A stretch of 64,000 nt of DNA from assembly GCA_025602905.1 (NCBI GenBank), contig JAHLKI010000003.1:1612001-1676000 (forward strand), given 5' to 3'. This DNA is from Phlyctochytrium arcticum (taxonomy: Eukaryota > Chytridiomycota > Chytridiomycetes > Chytridiales > Chytridiaceae). Below, piece after piece: positions 1 through 10,462 of the stretch; position 1 is the first letter of the stretch, and each line of letters begins with the position of its first letter. The translations under genes and the position numbers were made by a program. The notes beneath the pieces are model-generated. The model was not told the DNA's origin and did not search any database. It was given only the letters and a program-made list of their open reading frames with translations.

Positions 1-141
1 GTCGGTAAAGGCGACGTAAGATGCAGTGGTTCGGTTTCCTTGGTCGTTTGCGATAATTTCCACGCGGTCGTTTTGCCAGACGCCGACGCACGAGTAGGTT
101 GTTCCCAGATCAATTCCGACGGCTTTTGATGTGTTTGCCAT
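1..141 (-). CDS. HSP70-family chaperone, 5' end only
   Basis: The first 47 codons of an HSP70 protein read leftwards and run off the window. The ATG is at 139-141. The translation contains the family's N-terminal phosphate-1 loop ([14 protein letters not shown]), followed by the expected [17 protein letters not shown] stretch, so the nucleotide-binding domain starts normally and the start codon is secure. There is no signal or transit peptide, so this should be a cytosolic/nuclear HSP70 (SSA type) that folds client proteins with J-protein partners. A TATA box and a heat-shock-type element lie upstream on the same strand. The substrate-binding domain and any introns are outside the window. Confidence 0.95.
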   Translation of the reverse strand, partial: MANTSKAVGIDLGTTYSCVGVWQNDRVEIIANDQGNRTTASYVAFTD

Positions 142-337
142 GTTGACTTGTATGTGCTTGGTATCAGTGCTGCTTGGAAAGCGATGGTAGTGCTGAGGTG
201 GTGATGTGTGTGCAGAGCTTTAAGTCGGGCGGATCTCGCAGTCGAGACGGGTTGTTGGATGTGAATTTCTTTCGTAAGAGTACTGTCAAATAGAAATATG
301 TATTGATGTGACAAGTCTGGGTGCGGGTAGCGCCCCC

Positions 338-452
338 CTTTTATACATTTGGCCGGCCCCCCCAGTTGCATCGTCGTTGGCTGCTTGCCGCTGCTTGAAT
401 ATGCTGCGCGAACCTGCCGGCACCGACGCGTCGCTTCGCGTGTTTTCGAGAA
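338..452 (-). promoter_or_regulatory. HSP70 promoter: TATA box and heat-shock-type element
   Basis: On the minus strand TATAAAAG lies at 338-345, about 200 bp upstream of the HSP70 start. An inverted TTCGAGAA at 445-452 fits two units of a heat-shock element (TTCnnGAA). Three CTGAAAGACC-like blocks at about 525-560 could be further gapped HSF sites. Assignment rests on motif match and position only. Confidence 0.55.
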
Positions 453-1146
453 CCGTCCACGCGTTTTTCGTGACTGTGCCGTGGCGCAGCCCGGGTCTTG
501 GCGAGACCCTGGGAAAAAGCATCAGTCTTTCAGAGACCTGAAAGACCTGAAAGACCAGAGTCTCTCCAGAAAACAAGCGCCTAGTTTGGGTGGCGGTTTC
601 TTTTACCTTAATGTGCTGTTCTTTTTCGCTCAGTGCTCAAGGTAACCTGCGTAGCTATCCTGTCCGATCATGCCCTGCAGAGAGTTGATCTGAGGGAAGA
701 TGTCCTGGGCATCATTCCGTGGGGACTAACCAGGACTCTTCCAGTAGTTAACGATTTCTACTTTCCCAAACGCTAATGTGTATAGGCAGTCAGAAAATGA
801 CCTGTCACTTGTAGAGCGCAGTAGAGCGCAGTAGAGCATAGTTACACCAGATGCGCATATAGTCCTGCCTCAGACCTTGTATGGTAACCTTGGACTTCTA
901 ATACACTACTTGTGACAGACTCTGTCTGAACGAGCGACGTGAGGTGCTATCCATCCATCCATCCATCCTTCGGATTCAATATCACGTTAAACGCCGTGAC
1001 AAAAGGCAAGCCAAACATGTATAGGTCGGGTAACATTTTCGATATTTCATACGGTTCATTTTACGTTTTCGGACACGCGAGACATACAATCAACATACAA
1101 TATTTAAGAGATCCGAGTAAAAAGCATTAGGCACCTGTCAACATTT
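453..1146. other. Intergenic, no gene seen
   Basis: No convincing reading frame. It holds a (CCAT)n microsatellite at about 950-966 and three copies of a GTAGAGCGCA-type decamer at about 811-838. Confidence 0.5.
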
Positions 1147-2045
1147 TTAATGGCCTGTGATGGCTGTGGAGAAGGTCAGTATTGCATGTCCAAAAGGGAA
1201 TGTTGTCGCCGTAATCTTACCAAGTTGCACGGGTAAGCTGAGCCTTCTTTGAGCTGCGGTCTCCCCTGGAGTCGTAACTTCTTGGACCGCGACGGGATAG
1301 GAGTTGGTGATCGTAAACGCACCGAGGCCGTCTTCCACGATGTCTTCGTCCCCCTAAGGGCCTTCACGGGCATCTACTGCGTAGGCACCAGGCTGTCCTT
1401 GGTCTTGTTGGTCAGAAAACTGGTGCCCGTCCCCATCGCCCCCAGTGCTCCAACCGAACGACCCATCGCCTGGGTAGGTTCCATCGGCATCAGCATTGTA
1501 GACTTCATCAGTCCACGCGACATACGGCAACATGGGCGGAAGGAACGGCTGCGGGAATGATTCTTGAATGATGTATGCATGGAGCAAACGGAGATTGGCA
1601 AGCTGATCAGCAGAGATTGTTACTTGCCCCGCACTGAGATTTCTCAGATTTCTTGCGGAAACCACGGGCAGGCATGCAACTGAAACGTAGCAGTTTCTCG
1701 AGAAGGTGTTGTCAATGCTTGGTTATAGTCGTGCGTAGATTGGGTTCAAAACTCTGCCATTGTATGGTTGCTCTTCCAATGTCTCCCCGACCGGAACGTA
1801 CGTCAGCCGTCGCCACAAGGACGTCGGATACTTATCGATTATACTCCTGCCGCCAAAACTGGTCACCTTGAACGAAACTTAGCGAACTCTGGATCTACAA
1901 AAGAAAGATGTGCGACCAGGGAAGAGAAGATACCTTGGCTACGGTGAGCATCTGATCCGTGGCACTCTTGTACATCAAGTTTCATTCTTCCACCCCCTTC
2001 CAAGGACATCCAATCATTCCCGGACGAATTTCTGGGTCTGTTCAT
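1147..2045 (-). pseudogene. Possible decayed coding relic, family unknown
   Basis: Several adjoining minus-strand stretches look protein-like (1863-2045, about 1720-1860, 1354-1665, 1147-1338). The 1354-1665 frame, rich in Asp/Gly/Gln, ends at a TAG and continues in the same frame into the 1147-1338 stretch. This suggests one old gene with an in-frame stop and frame changes. Acceptor- and donor-like motifs exist, but no single spliced model keeps one frame. I do not recognise the protein. Confidence 0.22.
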
Positions 2046-3267
2046 GGACGCGGGCGTGGGAGTGAAAACGTAAAACCGCCCAGCTTCGATAGCCCCCCCC
2101 CCCCCCCCCCCGCGCGCGCGCGGAAGTGAAGGGGGCGGCGGGAACTGAGACTACGGGATTGTACGTTGAGCGTTACACTCGAGTACTATAGCGGTTGTCC
2201 GGGGCGGTCGTGTCAAAAACAGGAGTTTTGGCGTACATTTGGCCTACATTCCGACGTGTACCTCACGATGCTCGAGCGTAGAGCTGTGGTGCATGGATGG
2301 CGAACGGCGGTTGATGTCTTGCTTTTCGTATGTGCAGCTTGTTCGGAAATGTCAGAAAGTATTGAAGATCTTCCCATAGGTGACACGTCTGATCATCTGC
2401 AGCCACTTCTCCACTTGACTCAACATCTTCTCCACACGCAGTCGAAACACCCCATACCCTTCTCCACCATCTGCCTCGATTATCCCACATCTTTGCCATA
2501 GCCGATTGGCGTATTTGAACTGTCAAAGTCTGCCGTGAGATTGGATTTTGAGGACTTCGCGTCGCGTCGCTTGGCCGCTTGGTCATCATCGGAAAGTATC
2601 GGAAGACTTCTGAGCCCGGTCTGAACAACACAAGTCACAAAAGTTTGGAGATTGTACCTGAGATTTACAATACATGCAGTGAGCACCAGGTGAGCGTAAG
2701 TAGGATTAAGAGTTAGGCAGCCTGACCAGCGAAGCTAACTAAGCTACCCTTTTGCCTAATCTCAACTGCATTCTCCTCTAGTTGGTGATTCCGATCGTAA
2801 CTCGTCAAGCATCGATGGTCTGTCGAATCTGACGATGATGGCCGATTAGAAGTGGAGGAGTTTTCAGGAGAATCGTCAATAACCCATGAGAATTCGGCAA
2901 GTTGTTTACCCCCAGTCAGTGTTCAAACCAACTTGCATGCTGCCAATTTGTTGCTGTGGACTATCTCTCTGTGAAGGATTGCATGACTCGGCCCCGGCCT
3001 ATGCTTGCCTTTCAATCCAGAGCAGCACCTTCCCGGCTTGGGACCAAAATTCCATGGAAAATATATGGGGAAGGAGAATGCGATGCAGTTCTGGGTGCAG
3101 TTGGTCAAAACAATACGATGTAAGGAAACCAGAAACGACATGTATCGATATGATATTTTACAATGACGGCAGAAGTGCTAACAAAGCCAATGCGGAGTGA
3201 ATGTATGAGGACAACTGAATATAGGTGCTGCTATAGTCAACAAAAGAGCCTTGCGAGTGAGAAGCGC
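2046..3267. other. Intergenic with poly-C/CG tract; no firm gene
   Basis: A run of 19 C (2093-2111) passes directly into alternating CG. A plausible intron-like segment (donor after CACCAG near 2690, acceptor CTCTAG near 2782) could join short plus-strand frames ending at a TAG near 2848, but without an ATG or a recognisable product. The rest shows nothing I can support. Confidence 0.4.
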
Positions 3268-4016
3268 TTACAGCTCTTCAGTGCTATTGAAATAACTTCT
3301 GACTTCCTCGAGAATAGTGTCCCACTTGGGATTGTTCCACAGGTCATTCGCAGGGAGGAGCGAGATTGGGTCAGAGGGTGGACTGCAGATCGCGCTCGTG
3401 GGAAGCAGCACTGCTGTAAAGACAGCGCTTGCCGCCCCGATGCTTGAAACAGCGGCTTTGACCGCATCGACAATCATTGAGCAGAGTGGATTGGAGTCGT
3501 ATGGGGAGGAGTAGTGGAGCATCATCTCTCCGCCTTGCATGCCGTTGCCCACAAATCTATTGATTTTGATCTTTCGGGGGACCTTCCAACCCTTCTTGTC
3601 AGTGCACTCTCGTCCGTCCTTATGGCCAGTGCAGAACATTCGTGTTCCTTCTTTTTGGCCTTTGCCACGCCAGCGATTAGAGCGTTAAGGAACGCGTTTC
3701 GATGATTCCAGCCATCGTATGTCGCCATCACGGTCACTTTATAGCCTTTGCATTCAACTGATTGCCACTGGAATCAAAGTTAGAACTATTGCGATGGGGG
3801 AAGTGGCATATAATACTTACATAGCAGGTTGTTTCTCCGCACTTGGGCCACAATCCGTGGGCCATGCTCTCTGGCGTACAAGCGGGGTCCATCCAAAACC
3901 ACTCTTGAGGAGCAATATTGACTTGAGTTCTTGATTTATGAAAGAGCTCGGTTGACGTTGACACTGCTAGGGCGGTAACTGCTTGGACGAGACCAAGACC
4001 GACGAGGTTAACCCAC
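3268..4016 (-). pseudogene. Family A secreted Cys-rich protein, copy A1, disrupted
   Basis: Paralogue of the intact gene at 5525-6269 and aligned to it throughout. Exon 1 ends at 3821 (donor GTAAGT). Exon 2 begins at 3767 (acceptor TTCCAG) in phase 0. Two lesions break it. One base is missing near 3645 relative to A2, so the part before it reads in one frame and the CTGH-containing remainder in another. The signal-peptide region keeps the LVQAVTALA core, but the nearest upstream ATG is out of frame, so no usable start is visible. Downstream residues including KKGWKVPRK and the C-terminal NSTEEL are still well conserved, so loss looks recent. The molecular function of the family is unknown. 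Confidence 0.75.
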
Positions 4017-4388
4017 CTCTGACTTGGCGCATAAAATGCTGATCGATTGCCTGTTACATGCCATCGTATTAGAACATCCTACTGTACAAAATCGGCTTAC
4101 AACTCCCCCTTGGTAAAAATCTACCGTATGGAATCTGGATCTGAATCTGCAACAAAATTGAGTTGTGTAACGACAAACCCGACCATATGGGCGTTCATAT
4201 GCCGATTCGCGGAGTGAGGTGCGGCTCCAGATGCAGCTCAAAAGGCCCTTCCGGAAAAACCGCGGATCATAAAAGGATCTTTGCAATTAACAAGAGCACC
4301 ATCCTCCGGACTTAGTTATGAGCAAGAAGAACATTTCATCGCCCGGTCTCTCCCTGTTTACAACTACCATCTCATTTCCTGCGTCGCA
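3965..4388. promoter_or_regulatory. Shared upstream region of divergent pair A1/B1
   Basis: This gap of about 420 bp separates minus-strand A1 from plus-strand B1 and should hold both promoters. Blocks from it (CATATGGGC, and the segment ending in ACATTTCATCGCC before the leader) recur upstream of B3 at about 8785-8915, and weaker versions upstream of B2. The promoters were therefore duplicated with the genes. Regulatory function is inferred. Confidence 0.4.
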
Positions 4389-5101
4389 ATGAACCTCTCG
4401 CACCTCATCGTACTTTCAGCTTGCACAATAAGCTGTGTCCTGGCCCAAAATGTCAGTCTCCCTTGGTACCTCGACGGCTATTTGAACGGCGTCCAGGAAA
4501 TGACTAAAGACGGTAATCCCACATAGTCCCCCACATGCGCCAAATACAAATCTCATGTGCTTTTCAGAATGTGGTGGGGCACTTACTAGCTGCTGGGTGC
4601 GTCTTAATCTCGGATTTGAGAATGGGACTTACCCTTCCGAAGAATTTGATACCCGCGTCAAGATGTACTCTGACTGCCGATGCCATCAATATCCGCGATG
4701 CCCGATGATCCGTCATGAATGGTGTAAGTAGGCATCTGCGGGACTCAACATCCAAACTCATCATTAATCCCAACATTATAGCAAGCATCGTCGAAAAGAA
4801 AGTGATGCAGGCCTGCCACGTTGGGGCCTACAACAATGCTTTAATGGTCATCAAACACCTTGCTCTCGAGACCACCGTCAATGGCCTTGCGGAAGATCCA
4901 CCCGTCGTACCCGCTGGCGGCGGCTTTGTTTATCTCCCATACCCCGTTAAGAACGCTCAAGGCAAGATCGGCTCTGGCAATGCAAGTGAGCCGCTTTACA
5001 ACCTCGCGGAAATGTCTAGCGCTGGTGCGATGAACTTCAGACAATCTACAGCGTTGTTCACTGCCGGGTTGGTGTTGGGTATTACAGCACTCTGGGAATA
5101 A
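4389..5101 (+). CDS. Family B secreted, GPI-anchor-like protein, copy B1
   Basis: Three exons (4389-4512, 4568-4723, 4782-5101) give about 199 residues. Introns are 55 and 58 nt, and both splice sites are at the same codons and phases as in B2 and B3, which supports the model. The product starts with a clear signal peptide (MNLSHLIVLSACTISCVLA). A Cys-rich exon 2 carries NGTYPSEEFDTR and a DCRCH motif, and exon 3 carries the conserved NAQGK and YNLAEM motifs. The C-terminus (small residues SSAGA, then a hydrophobic stretch) fits a GPI-attachment signal, though it ends in Glu. No known domain is recognised. A surface or secreted role is inferred from the targeting signals only. It lies divergently next to A1. 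Confidence 0.85.
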
Positions 5102-5260
5102 TAGTGTATTAGTGGATAGAGGTTTATCCTTGTTTCTAAGCAAGTCAATCCGTGGTTTTGCTCTTAAAAAAAGAAATAAGGAACATATATGATGCAGTGG
5201 ATCGGCTCTTCCGGAGGGTCTTGTCTGCAAAATGAGGCCAGCGGAGTATTAAATCTACAT

Positions 5261-5302
5261 AGTCGGAAAATATCGGAAATCGGAAAATACCGGGAGACTT
5301 AT
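5261..5302. repeat. Short dispersed CGGAAAATA/CCGGAAATCGG repeat
   Basis: A tandem TCGGAAAATAYCGGAAA motif is found here, at 15469-15494 and in a weaker form near 2586. Two of the three lie within 170 bp of the end of a family B copy, in opposite relative orientation. Function unknown. Confidence 0.4.
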
Positions 5303-5524
5303 AACTTGGACTGCCTATTTGTTTTTGAGGACTAAACTTCTGGAAAAATTGCATGAACAAAGACGAGATCAGGAAATCAAAAACAAAATGTATTTCCTTT
5401 TTTCCAAAGTTTAACAAAGACAAGGTCTATCGGAGTGAATGTATGAGGAAAACTAAAGATGGATGAGGTGACACTGTGGCCAAAACAAAAGAGCCTGGCT
5501 GGTGAAGAGAACCTAGAGAAGCGC

Positions 5525-6269
5525 CTACACTTCTTCAGTGGTATTGAAGGAACGTCTGACATCCTCAAGAATAGTGTCCCACTTAGGATCGTTCCACAAG
5601 TCATCCGCAGGGAGGAGCTCAGACGGCGCGTTGCAGATCGCGTCCGTGGGAAGAAGCACCGCCGTCGCGGCAGCGCTTCCTGCGCCGACGGTTGAAATAG
5701 CGGCTTTGACAAACTCAATAATAAATGCGCAGAGGGCATTGCTTTCGTGTGGGGACGAGTACTGGAGCATCATTTCCCCGGCTTGCACGCTGTTCTCCAC
5801 ATATCTTTGAAGCTTCATTTTTCGAGGAACCTTCCAGCCCTTCTTTTCAAAGCACTCTCGTCCGTCCGCGTGGCCAGTGCAGTAGTTTCGCACTCCTTCC
5901 TGCTTTGCGTTTGCCATGCCAGCGATTAGAGCACTCAGAAATGCGTTTCGATATTCCCAGCCATTGTATGCCGCGGTAATAGTAACTCTATAACCTGCGC
6001 AGTCAACTGATTCCCACTGGAACGCAAGTTAGCAATATGACGATGAGCGAAGAGCGTGTGATACTTGCATTGCAGCCTGATGCTCCGCACTTGGGCCACA
6101 ATCCGTTTGCCATGCTCTCTGGCGAACATTGAGGGTCCATCCAAAACCAGTCACCAGGAGAAACATGGACTTGAGTCCATGATTGCTGATTGACCTCGGG
6201 TGTCAATGCTAGGGCCGTAACTGCTTGGACAAGACAGAGAGTGGCGAGGCCGTAGCTGATCAGAAGCAT
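5525..6269 (-). CDS. Family A secreted Cys-rich protein, copy A2, intact
   Basis: Two exons (6269-6069 and 6016-5525) encode 230 residues. The start gives a signal peptide (MLLISYGLATLCLVQAVTALA). Mature features are a Trp/Cys-rich block (WFWMDPQCSP, WPKCG), a CTGHADGREC segment, KKGWKVPRK and a hydrophobic Ala/Gly stretch before the C-terminus. There is no GPI-like tail, so it should be secreted. The intron runs from AAT|GCAAGT to TTCCAG|TGG, a GC-AG intron. Using the nearby GT instead would put the next exon out of frame with paralogue A1, whose intron is a normal GT-AG at the same place. No family is recognised. It is the only intact member of family A here. Confidence 0.82.
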
Positions 6270-6391
6270 AGTCGCAATTTGGATTTTCGAGACGATGCGA
6301 CATTTCTGGCTTTACGCTTTTTATACCTTTTTTTTTTCGGAATCGGCAACGAAGGATAAACCGGTAGTCGGAGTGAAACTTACTGTCGATT

Positions 6392-6610
6392 TCACAGCCT
6401 TGTGCTAATTTCGAATGTCCGGTGGACGTTTAACGATAGAATGGTCCATTCATTCCACGGGATCCGCTCGTACTCGCCGTACTCGAGTACGAGTATGCGC
6501 GACAAGGAGATATAAATTTTTATCTGGAGCTGACAGGCATCCACTTCCCACAAAGTGTGCGCTTGGACAAGACCTAGAGCCGCGATGGCGAGACCATAAC
6601 TGAGAAGCAT
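6392..6610 (-). pseudogene. Family A, 5' fragment (A3)
   Basis: The frame opens with MLLSYGLAIAALGLVQA, clearly the family A signal peptide, then loses homology after about 27 residues. Upstream DNA (6611-6800) resembles the upstream DNA of A2 (6270-6440) over 150 bp, including the AATTTCGAATGTCCGGTGGACG-like block. Promoter plus signal exon were thus duplicated in tandem and the rest was lost. A tiny secreted peptide could in principle still be made. Confidence 0.7.
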
Positions 6611-7642
6611 ATTCGTTGGGATTTTAGTGTATAAAGTTGGAGACCATGCTACATGTCTGACTTCACTTTTTCCTACCTTCTTTCGGAATTAGCAACAAGA
6701 AGGATTATCCTGTATGCCCAAGAGGAACTTGCGGTCCGTCTGTAAATTGTGCTGATTTCGAATGTTCGGTGGACGTTTCACGGTTAGAATGATCCACCCA
6801 TTACACACACAATGCGTGGAGATGAGCTTCCACTTTCTAATTCCTGCTTCGCATCGCTTACTCAGTATGCTCATGGATGTTGCCCAGTGTTGTGTTACAC
6901 CTACCGTCGTTCTGATACTCGAGTAAACCGGTAGTTTCTGTAGCTTGTTGTTCAGCAACACTGGACAACTTTGACCGCAACAGAGGAGTACATGTATACA
7001 GTAGTTTTGCACGCATTACTGCTTCTTATACTTGGTCGGTCCGATGTACAACGAGGTTAGGAATTGATTTCAAAGTTACACTAAGTAACAAGAATGTTGG
7101 AGAAACCCGACACTGCATGTATTATACTTGTGGACCGGAAACTGGAACGAATAACGTTCGCATCTGGGGAAAGGATGACCGCATGTAGGGATAGACTTGA
7201 GTGAGGAAAATATTTTTTATCTGAGCCTAACCCTGCGTCTTCCTGATTATTTACGGCATAAATGCTTCAATGGCTATAACATTGTGGCTATTTACGCTCG
7301 TTTTAATTTACCACCTTTGACTTCTACACAATCGTTCAAAATCTGTTGCTAATCTAGATATAATCTCAATGCAGATCTACCGTACTGCATGTACACCACC
7401 CAAAGCCCGGAGGTTAGGAGGTTTCAATTTAAGCTGTGTAACCAATCTGGGCATTCAGACCGCTCTGAACTCTGAACATGGACCGCCGATGACAGGATTG
7501 GGATCACCGCCAGTCGGAGTTGAGGGTTGCCGATGATCACCAAGAAATTCGAAAGCAACATACCGACTGAGTTAAGACGTTTTTTCAACTCGAGACGGGT
7601 CTCTCCCTGTCGGCAACTATCATCTCCATTCTTGCATTTGCC
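6611..7642. promoter_or_regulatory. Upstream regions of A3 fragment and B2
   Basis: The left part is the duplicated family A promoter. The right part (about 7430-7640) carries blocks shared with the B1 and B3 leaders. No gene is seen between them. Confidence 0.4.
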
Positions 7643-8384
7643 ATGAACCTCTGGCACCTCATCTTACTCTTGGCTTGCACGTTAAGCTATGTCCTAGCCC
7701 AGGGAGGAACCCCCTTCGATGCCCCTCTCCCAGATATTCCTTGGAAACTCGACCCCCGTCTGAATGGCACCGAAGAACTGACGGAGGAAATGCGTAAGTA
7801 GCTGCCTTAATTTTGTTTGCTTACCAGAAAAATTCATTACATGCTAAGGATGTGATGCGGTCTTATCCTGGTGCCATACAAACTTTATCAGCGGGTTTGG
7901 GAATGGGACCTACCCTTCAGAAGAATTTGATACACGCATCAGGACGTACGCCGATTGCCGATGCCATCAATGGTCGCGTTGCGCACTGATCCGTCACCAA
8001 TTGTGTAAGTAGACCCCAACGCCGCAAATCTCCAGAATTTACACTCATTGTTCACCTATTCTAGCAAGCATCGTCGAAAAGAAAGTGATGCGCGCCTGCC
8101 ACTTTGGGGCATACAACAATGCCCTGATGGTCAACGGACGCCTCGCACTCTGGACGAGCATCAAAGGCGTTGCCGAGGATCCCAATGTCGTACCCTCCGT
8201 AGGCGGGATTTCCCTTCTCCCGTACCCCCTTAAGAATGCGCAAGGCAAGCTTGACTCTGGCAATGCAAGTGAGCCGCTTTACAACCTCGCCGAAATGAAG
8301 AGCGCTGGTACAATGAACTTTATGCAATCTACAGCGTTACTTACTGCCGGGTTGGTGATGGCAGTCGCGTGCCTCTCGGTATGA
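7643..8384 (+). CDS. Family B secreted, GPI-anchor-like protein, copy B2
   Basis: Three exons (7643-7793, 7849-8004, 8065-8384) encode 208 residues. Intron sites and phases match B1. The product has a signal peptide (MNLWHLILLLACTLSYVLA), a linker containing DPRLNGTEEL, then the Cys-rich core with NGTYPSEEFDTR and DCRCHQW. The last exon has VEKKVM, an AYNNALMV block, PYPLKNAQGK and YNLAEM. The C-terminus (KSAGTMN followed by a hydrophobic run ending CLSV) is a typical GPI signal. It pairs divergently with the A2/A3 genes across 6611-7642. Function unknown. Confidence 0.88.
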
Positions 8385-8966
8385 TGAGACTTCATCAAGG
8401 GGGGATGGAAATTTATCCATCAGACTTAATCCTTCTGGTATGGTCAATATTCCGCTACTTTTGTTTCTTCAGTAGCACTATGCAATACAATTAGTTCACT
8501 TTCTTTTAGAGAAAAAAACATTACATTTCGCTTGGTAGCTAAATTCACTTCCATTTCTTAAAGATAAACTTAACTCAGTACCGGTTAAAATCTTGAGCTT
8601 CTGAAATCACAGCACATACTGGCCACCTGGCCGGGATTTCAAATACGGCCAGATCGCTTCCAATTTCTTTGCTAAAAATCCAGATCTGAATTGAACTTGG
8701 AGGCAGATGTATTTATACGTTCTGACAGGTCGGCTCAGCGGTATGCAAATTGGGCCGTGTAACCAATAACTAGCAATAAGCTGGCCATATGGGCATTCAG
8801 ACCGCTATTCCTGCACCAACAAGATAGGATTAGGACCATCCCTTGCAATTAAGTTGTGAACGATCTACAAGCTGTGCTAGTTTTTATGAGCAAAAAAACA
8901 TTTCATCGCCTGGGACGGGTCTCTCCCCATCGTCGATGGAACTGACACCTCATTTCTTGCATTGCA

Positions 8967-9734
8967 ATGAACCTCTTGCACCTCATCTTACTCTTGGCCT
9001 GCACCATAAGCTATGTCCTGGCACAAGACAGCTTAAAAGGGCCCCTCGGTACTCCTTGGGGGCTCGACCCCCGTCTGAACGGCACCGAAGAGCTGAAGGA
9101 CGAAAGTCGTAAGCATCTGGCTTCCATACTTAATGCTTTGTTTCCTGCCCAGAAATTCATTACTTTATTCTTCTCGAAATCAGTCTGTGATGGGAACCTA
9201 TCCGCCTGCTGGATGAACTTTATGAGTGGATTTGCCAATGGCACGTACCCTTCGGAAGAGTTTGACACACGCATCAGGACGTACGCCAACTGCCGATGCA
9301 ATCAATGGGCTCGTTGCTCGATGATCCGTCAGAAATGGTGTAAGTACCAAGTACACCTAAACGCAAATCTGCAGACCTCAGAACCGATATTTATCATTCT
9401 TGAAATTCTAGCAACTGATATTGAAAAGAAAGTCATGCACGCCTGCCAATTTGGGGCCTACAACAATGCACTGATGGTGAACGGATACCTCGAACTCTGG
9501 ACCAGCATCAAAGGCGTTGCTGAGGATCCAACTACCATACCCTCCAATATGACCGGCCTTTCCCGTATTCCGTACCCCCTCAAGAACGCCCAAGGCAAGC
9601 TCGAATCAGGCAATCCACGGGAGCCGCTTTACAACCTCGCGGAAATGACAAGCGCTGGTACAATGAATTTGATGCAATCTACAGTATTATTCACTACTGG
9701 GCTGGTCGTGGCAGTTGCGTCAATCTGGGTGTGA
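8967..9734 (+). CDS. Family B secreted, GPI-anchor-like protein, copy B3
   Basis: Three exons (8967-9108, 9184-9339, 9412-9734) encode 206 residues, with splice positions equal to B1 and B2. Both introns (75 and 72 nt) are multiples of three and contain no in-frame stop, so the unspliced message also reads as one 255-residue frame. The inserted residues have no counterpart in the paralogues, so the spliced form is taken as the product. It has a signal peptide, the Cys-rich core with NCRCNQW, and a C-terminal TSAGTMN plus hydrophobic tail. It is a tandem duplicate of B2, about 580 bp downstream, with its own copied leader. Confidence 0.88.
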   Translation: MNLLHLILLLACTISYVLAQDSLKGPLGTPWGLDPRLNGTEELKDESRKHLASILNALFPAQKFITLFFSKSVCDGNLSACWMNFMSGFANGTYPSEEFDTRIRTYANCRCNQWARCSMIRQKWCKYQVHLNANLQTSEPIFIILEILATDIEKKVMHACQFGAYNNALMVNGYLELWTSIKGVAEDPTTIPSNMTGLSRIPYPLKNAQGKLESGNPREPLYNLAEMTSAGTMNLMQSTVLFTTGLVVAVASIWV

Positions 9735-10133
9735 GAGTATTGTAGGCCGGTGGTTTATTATTCTTCAATAATCTACTACCTTTGTTTCAGTTCATTAGCT
9801 CTATGAAATACAATTAGTTGTGTTTCTAAATCAGAAAAAAAGGTCGAAAGAACCTATAGATCTGCGTCTAGAATCAAATTTATGAGCGAGGAACTTGAAG
9901 GACCGTGTCTATTAGCTGCCCACTGTAATTCAAAAATGATCAAGGGAAGAAACCATTGTCCCAGAATCGTCCAAGAAATCCGGTTCTGGTCACATCGGGA
10001 GTTGATACCGTATAAGTATGTCCCTGGCCCTCGAAATACCCGTTTCTCCCACAAGGTCTGGCCGAGAAAGACCTAAAAACCATTCACTGGCAGCCTACAG
10101 TAATCCAAAAATTATTAAGGAAAAACAGTACTA
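9735..10133. repeat. Diverged tandem repeat of about 107 bp, no gene
   Basis: A segment at about 9915-10020 recurs at about 10090-10195 with many substitutions (shared CAGAATC-TCCAAGA and CAAAAATxATxAAG blocks). On the minus strand both read as similar peptides containing an ISW-IL core, so they may be repeated exon ends of the neighbouring minus-strand frame. Confidence 0.5.
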
Positions 10134-10337
10134 TTATACCAGAATCTCCCAAGAGATATGTTTCTGGCCGCTTCGGGTGTCTGCAACGTATGTGCACTGG
10201 ACATGGCTGCGAGGACGCGTCAAGGACATCAGCTCCGCCAGTTTCTCTTGCATCTGGCGGGTGGTCTCTTGATGTGCCGCAATAATGGCGTTCATAGCTC
10301 TAAAAGCGTCGTCTGTGTGGTTCTTGTCGGATGACAT
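10134..10337 (-). CDS. Small hypothetical protein or exon
   Basis: An ATG at 10335-10337 opens a 67-residue frame that starts MSSDKNHTDDAFRAMNAI and contains a Gln/Glu-rich helix (AAHQETTRQMQEKLAELM) that could form a coiled coil. The C-terminal part lies in one unit of the diverged tandem repeat. It has no recognisable domain and could be an exon of a lost gene. Confidence 0.3.
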   Translation of the reverse strand: MSSDKNHTDDAFRAMNAIIAAHQETTRQMQEKLAELMSLTRPRSHVQCTYVADTRSGQKHISWEILV

Positions 10338-10462
10338 TATTTCTTTTAAATTTATTTGAGGGTAGTATGTACGCTGTCTGTGAGCTACTTCAACAGCGAA
10401 GGATGAAAGAAGACTTTTGTGAGTTTTGTCCGACCATGTGCTCACGATTTTTTGCTTTTGGA

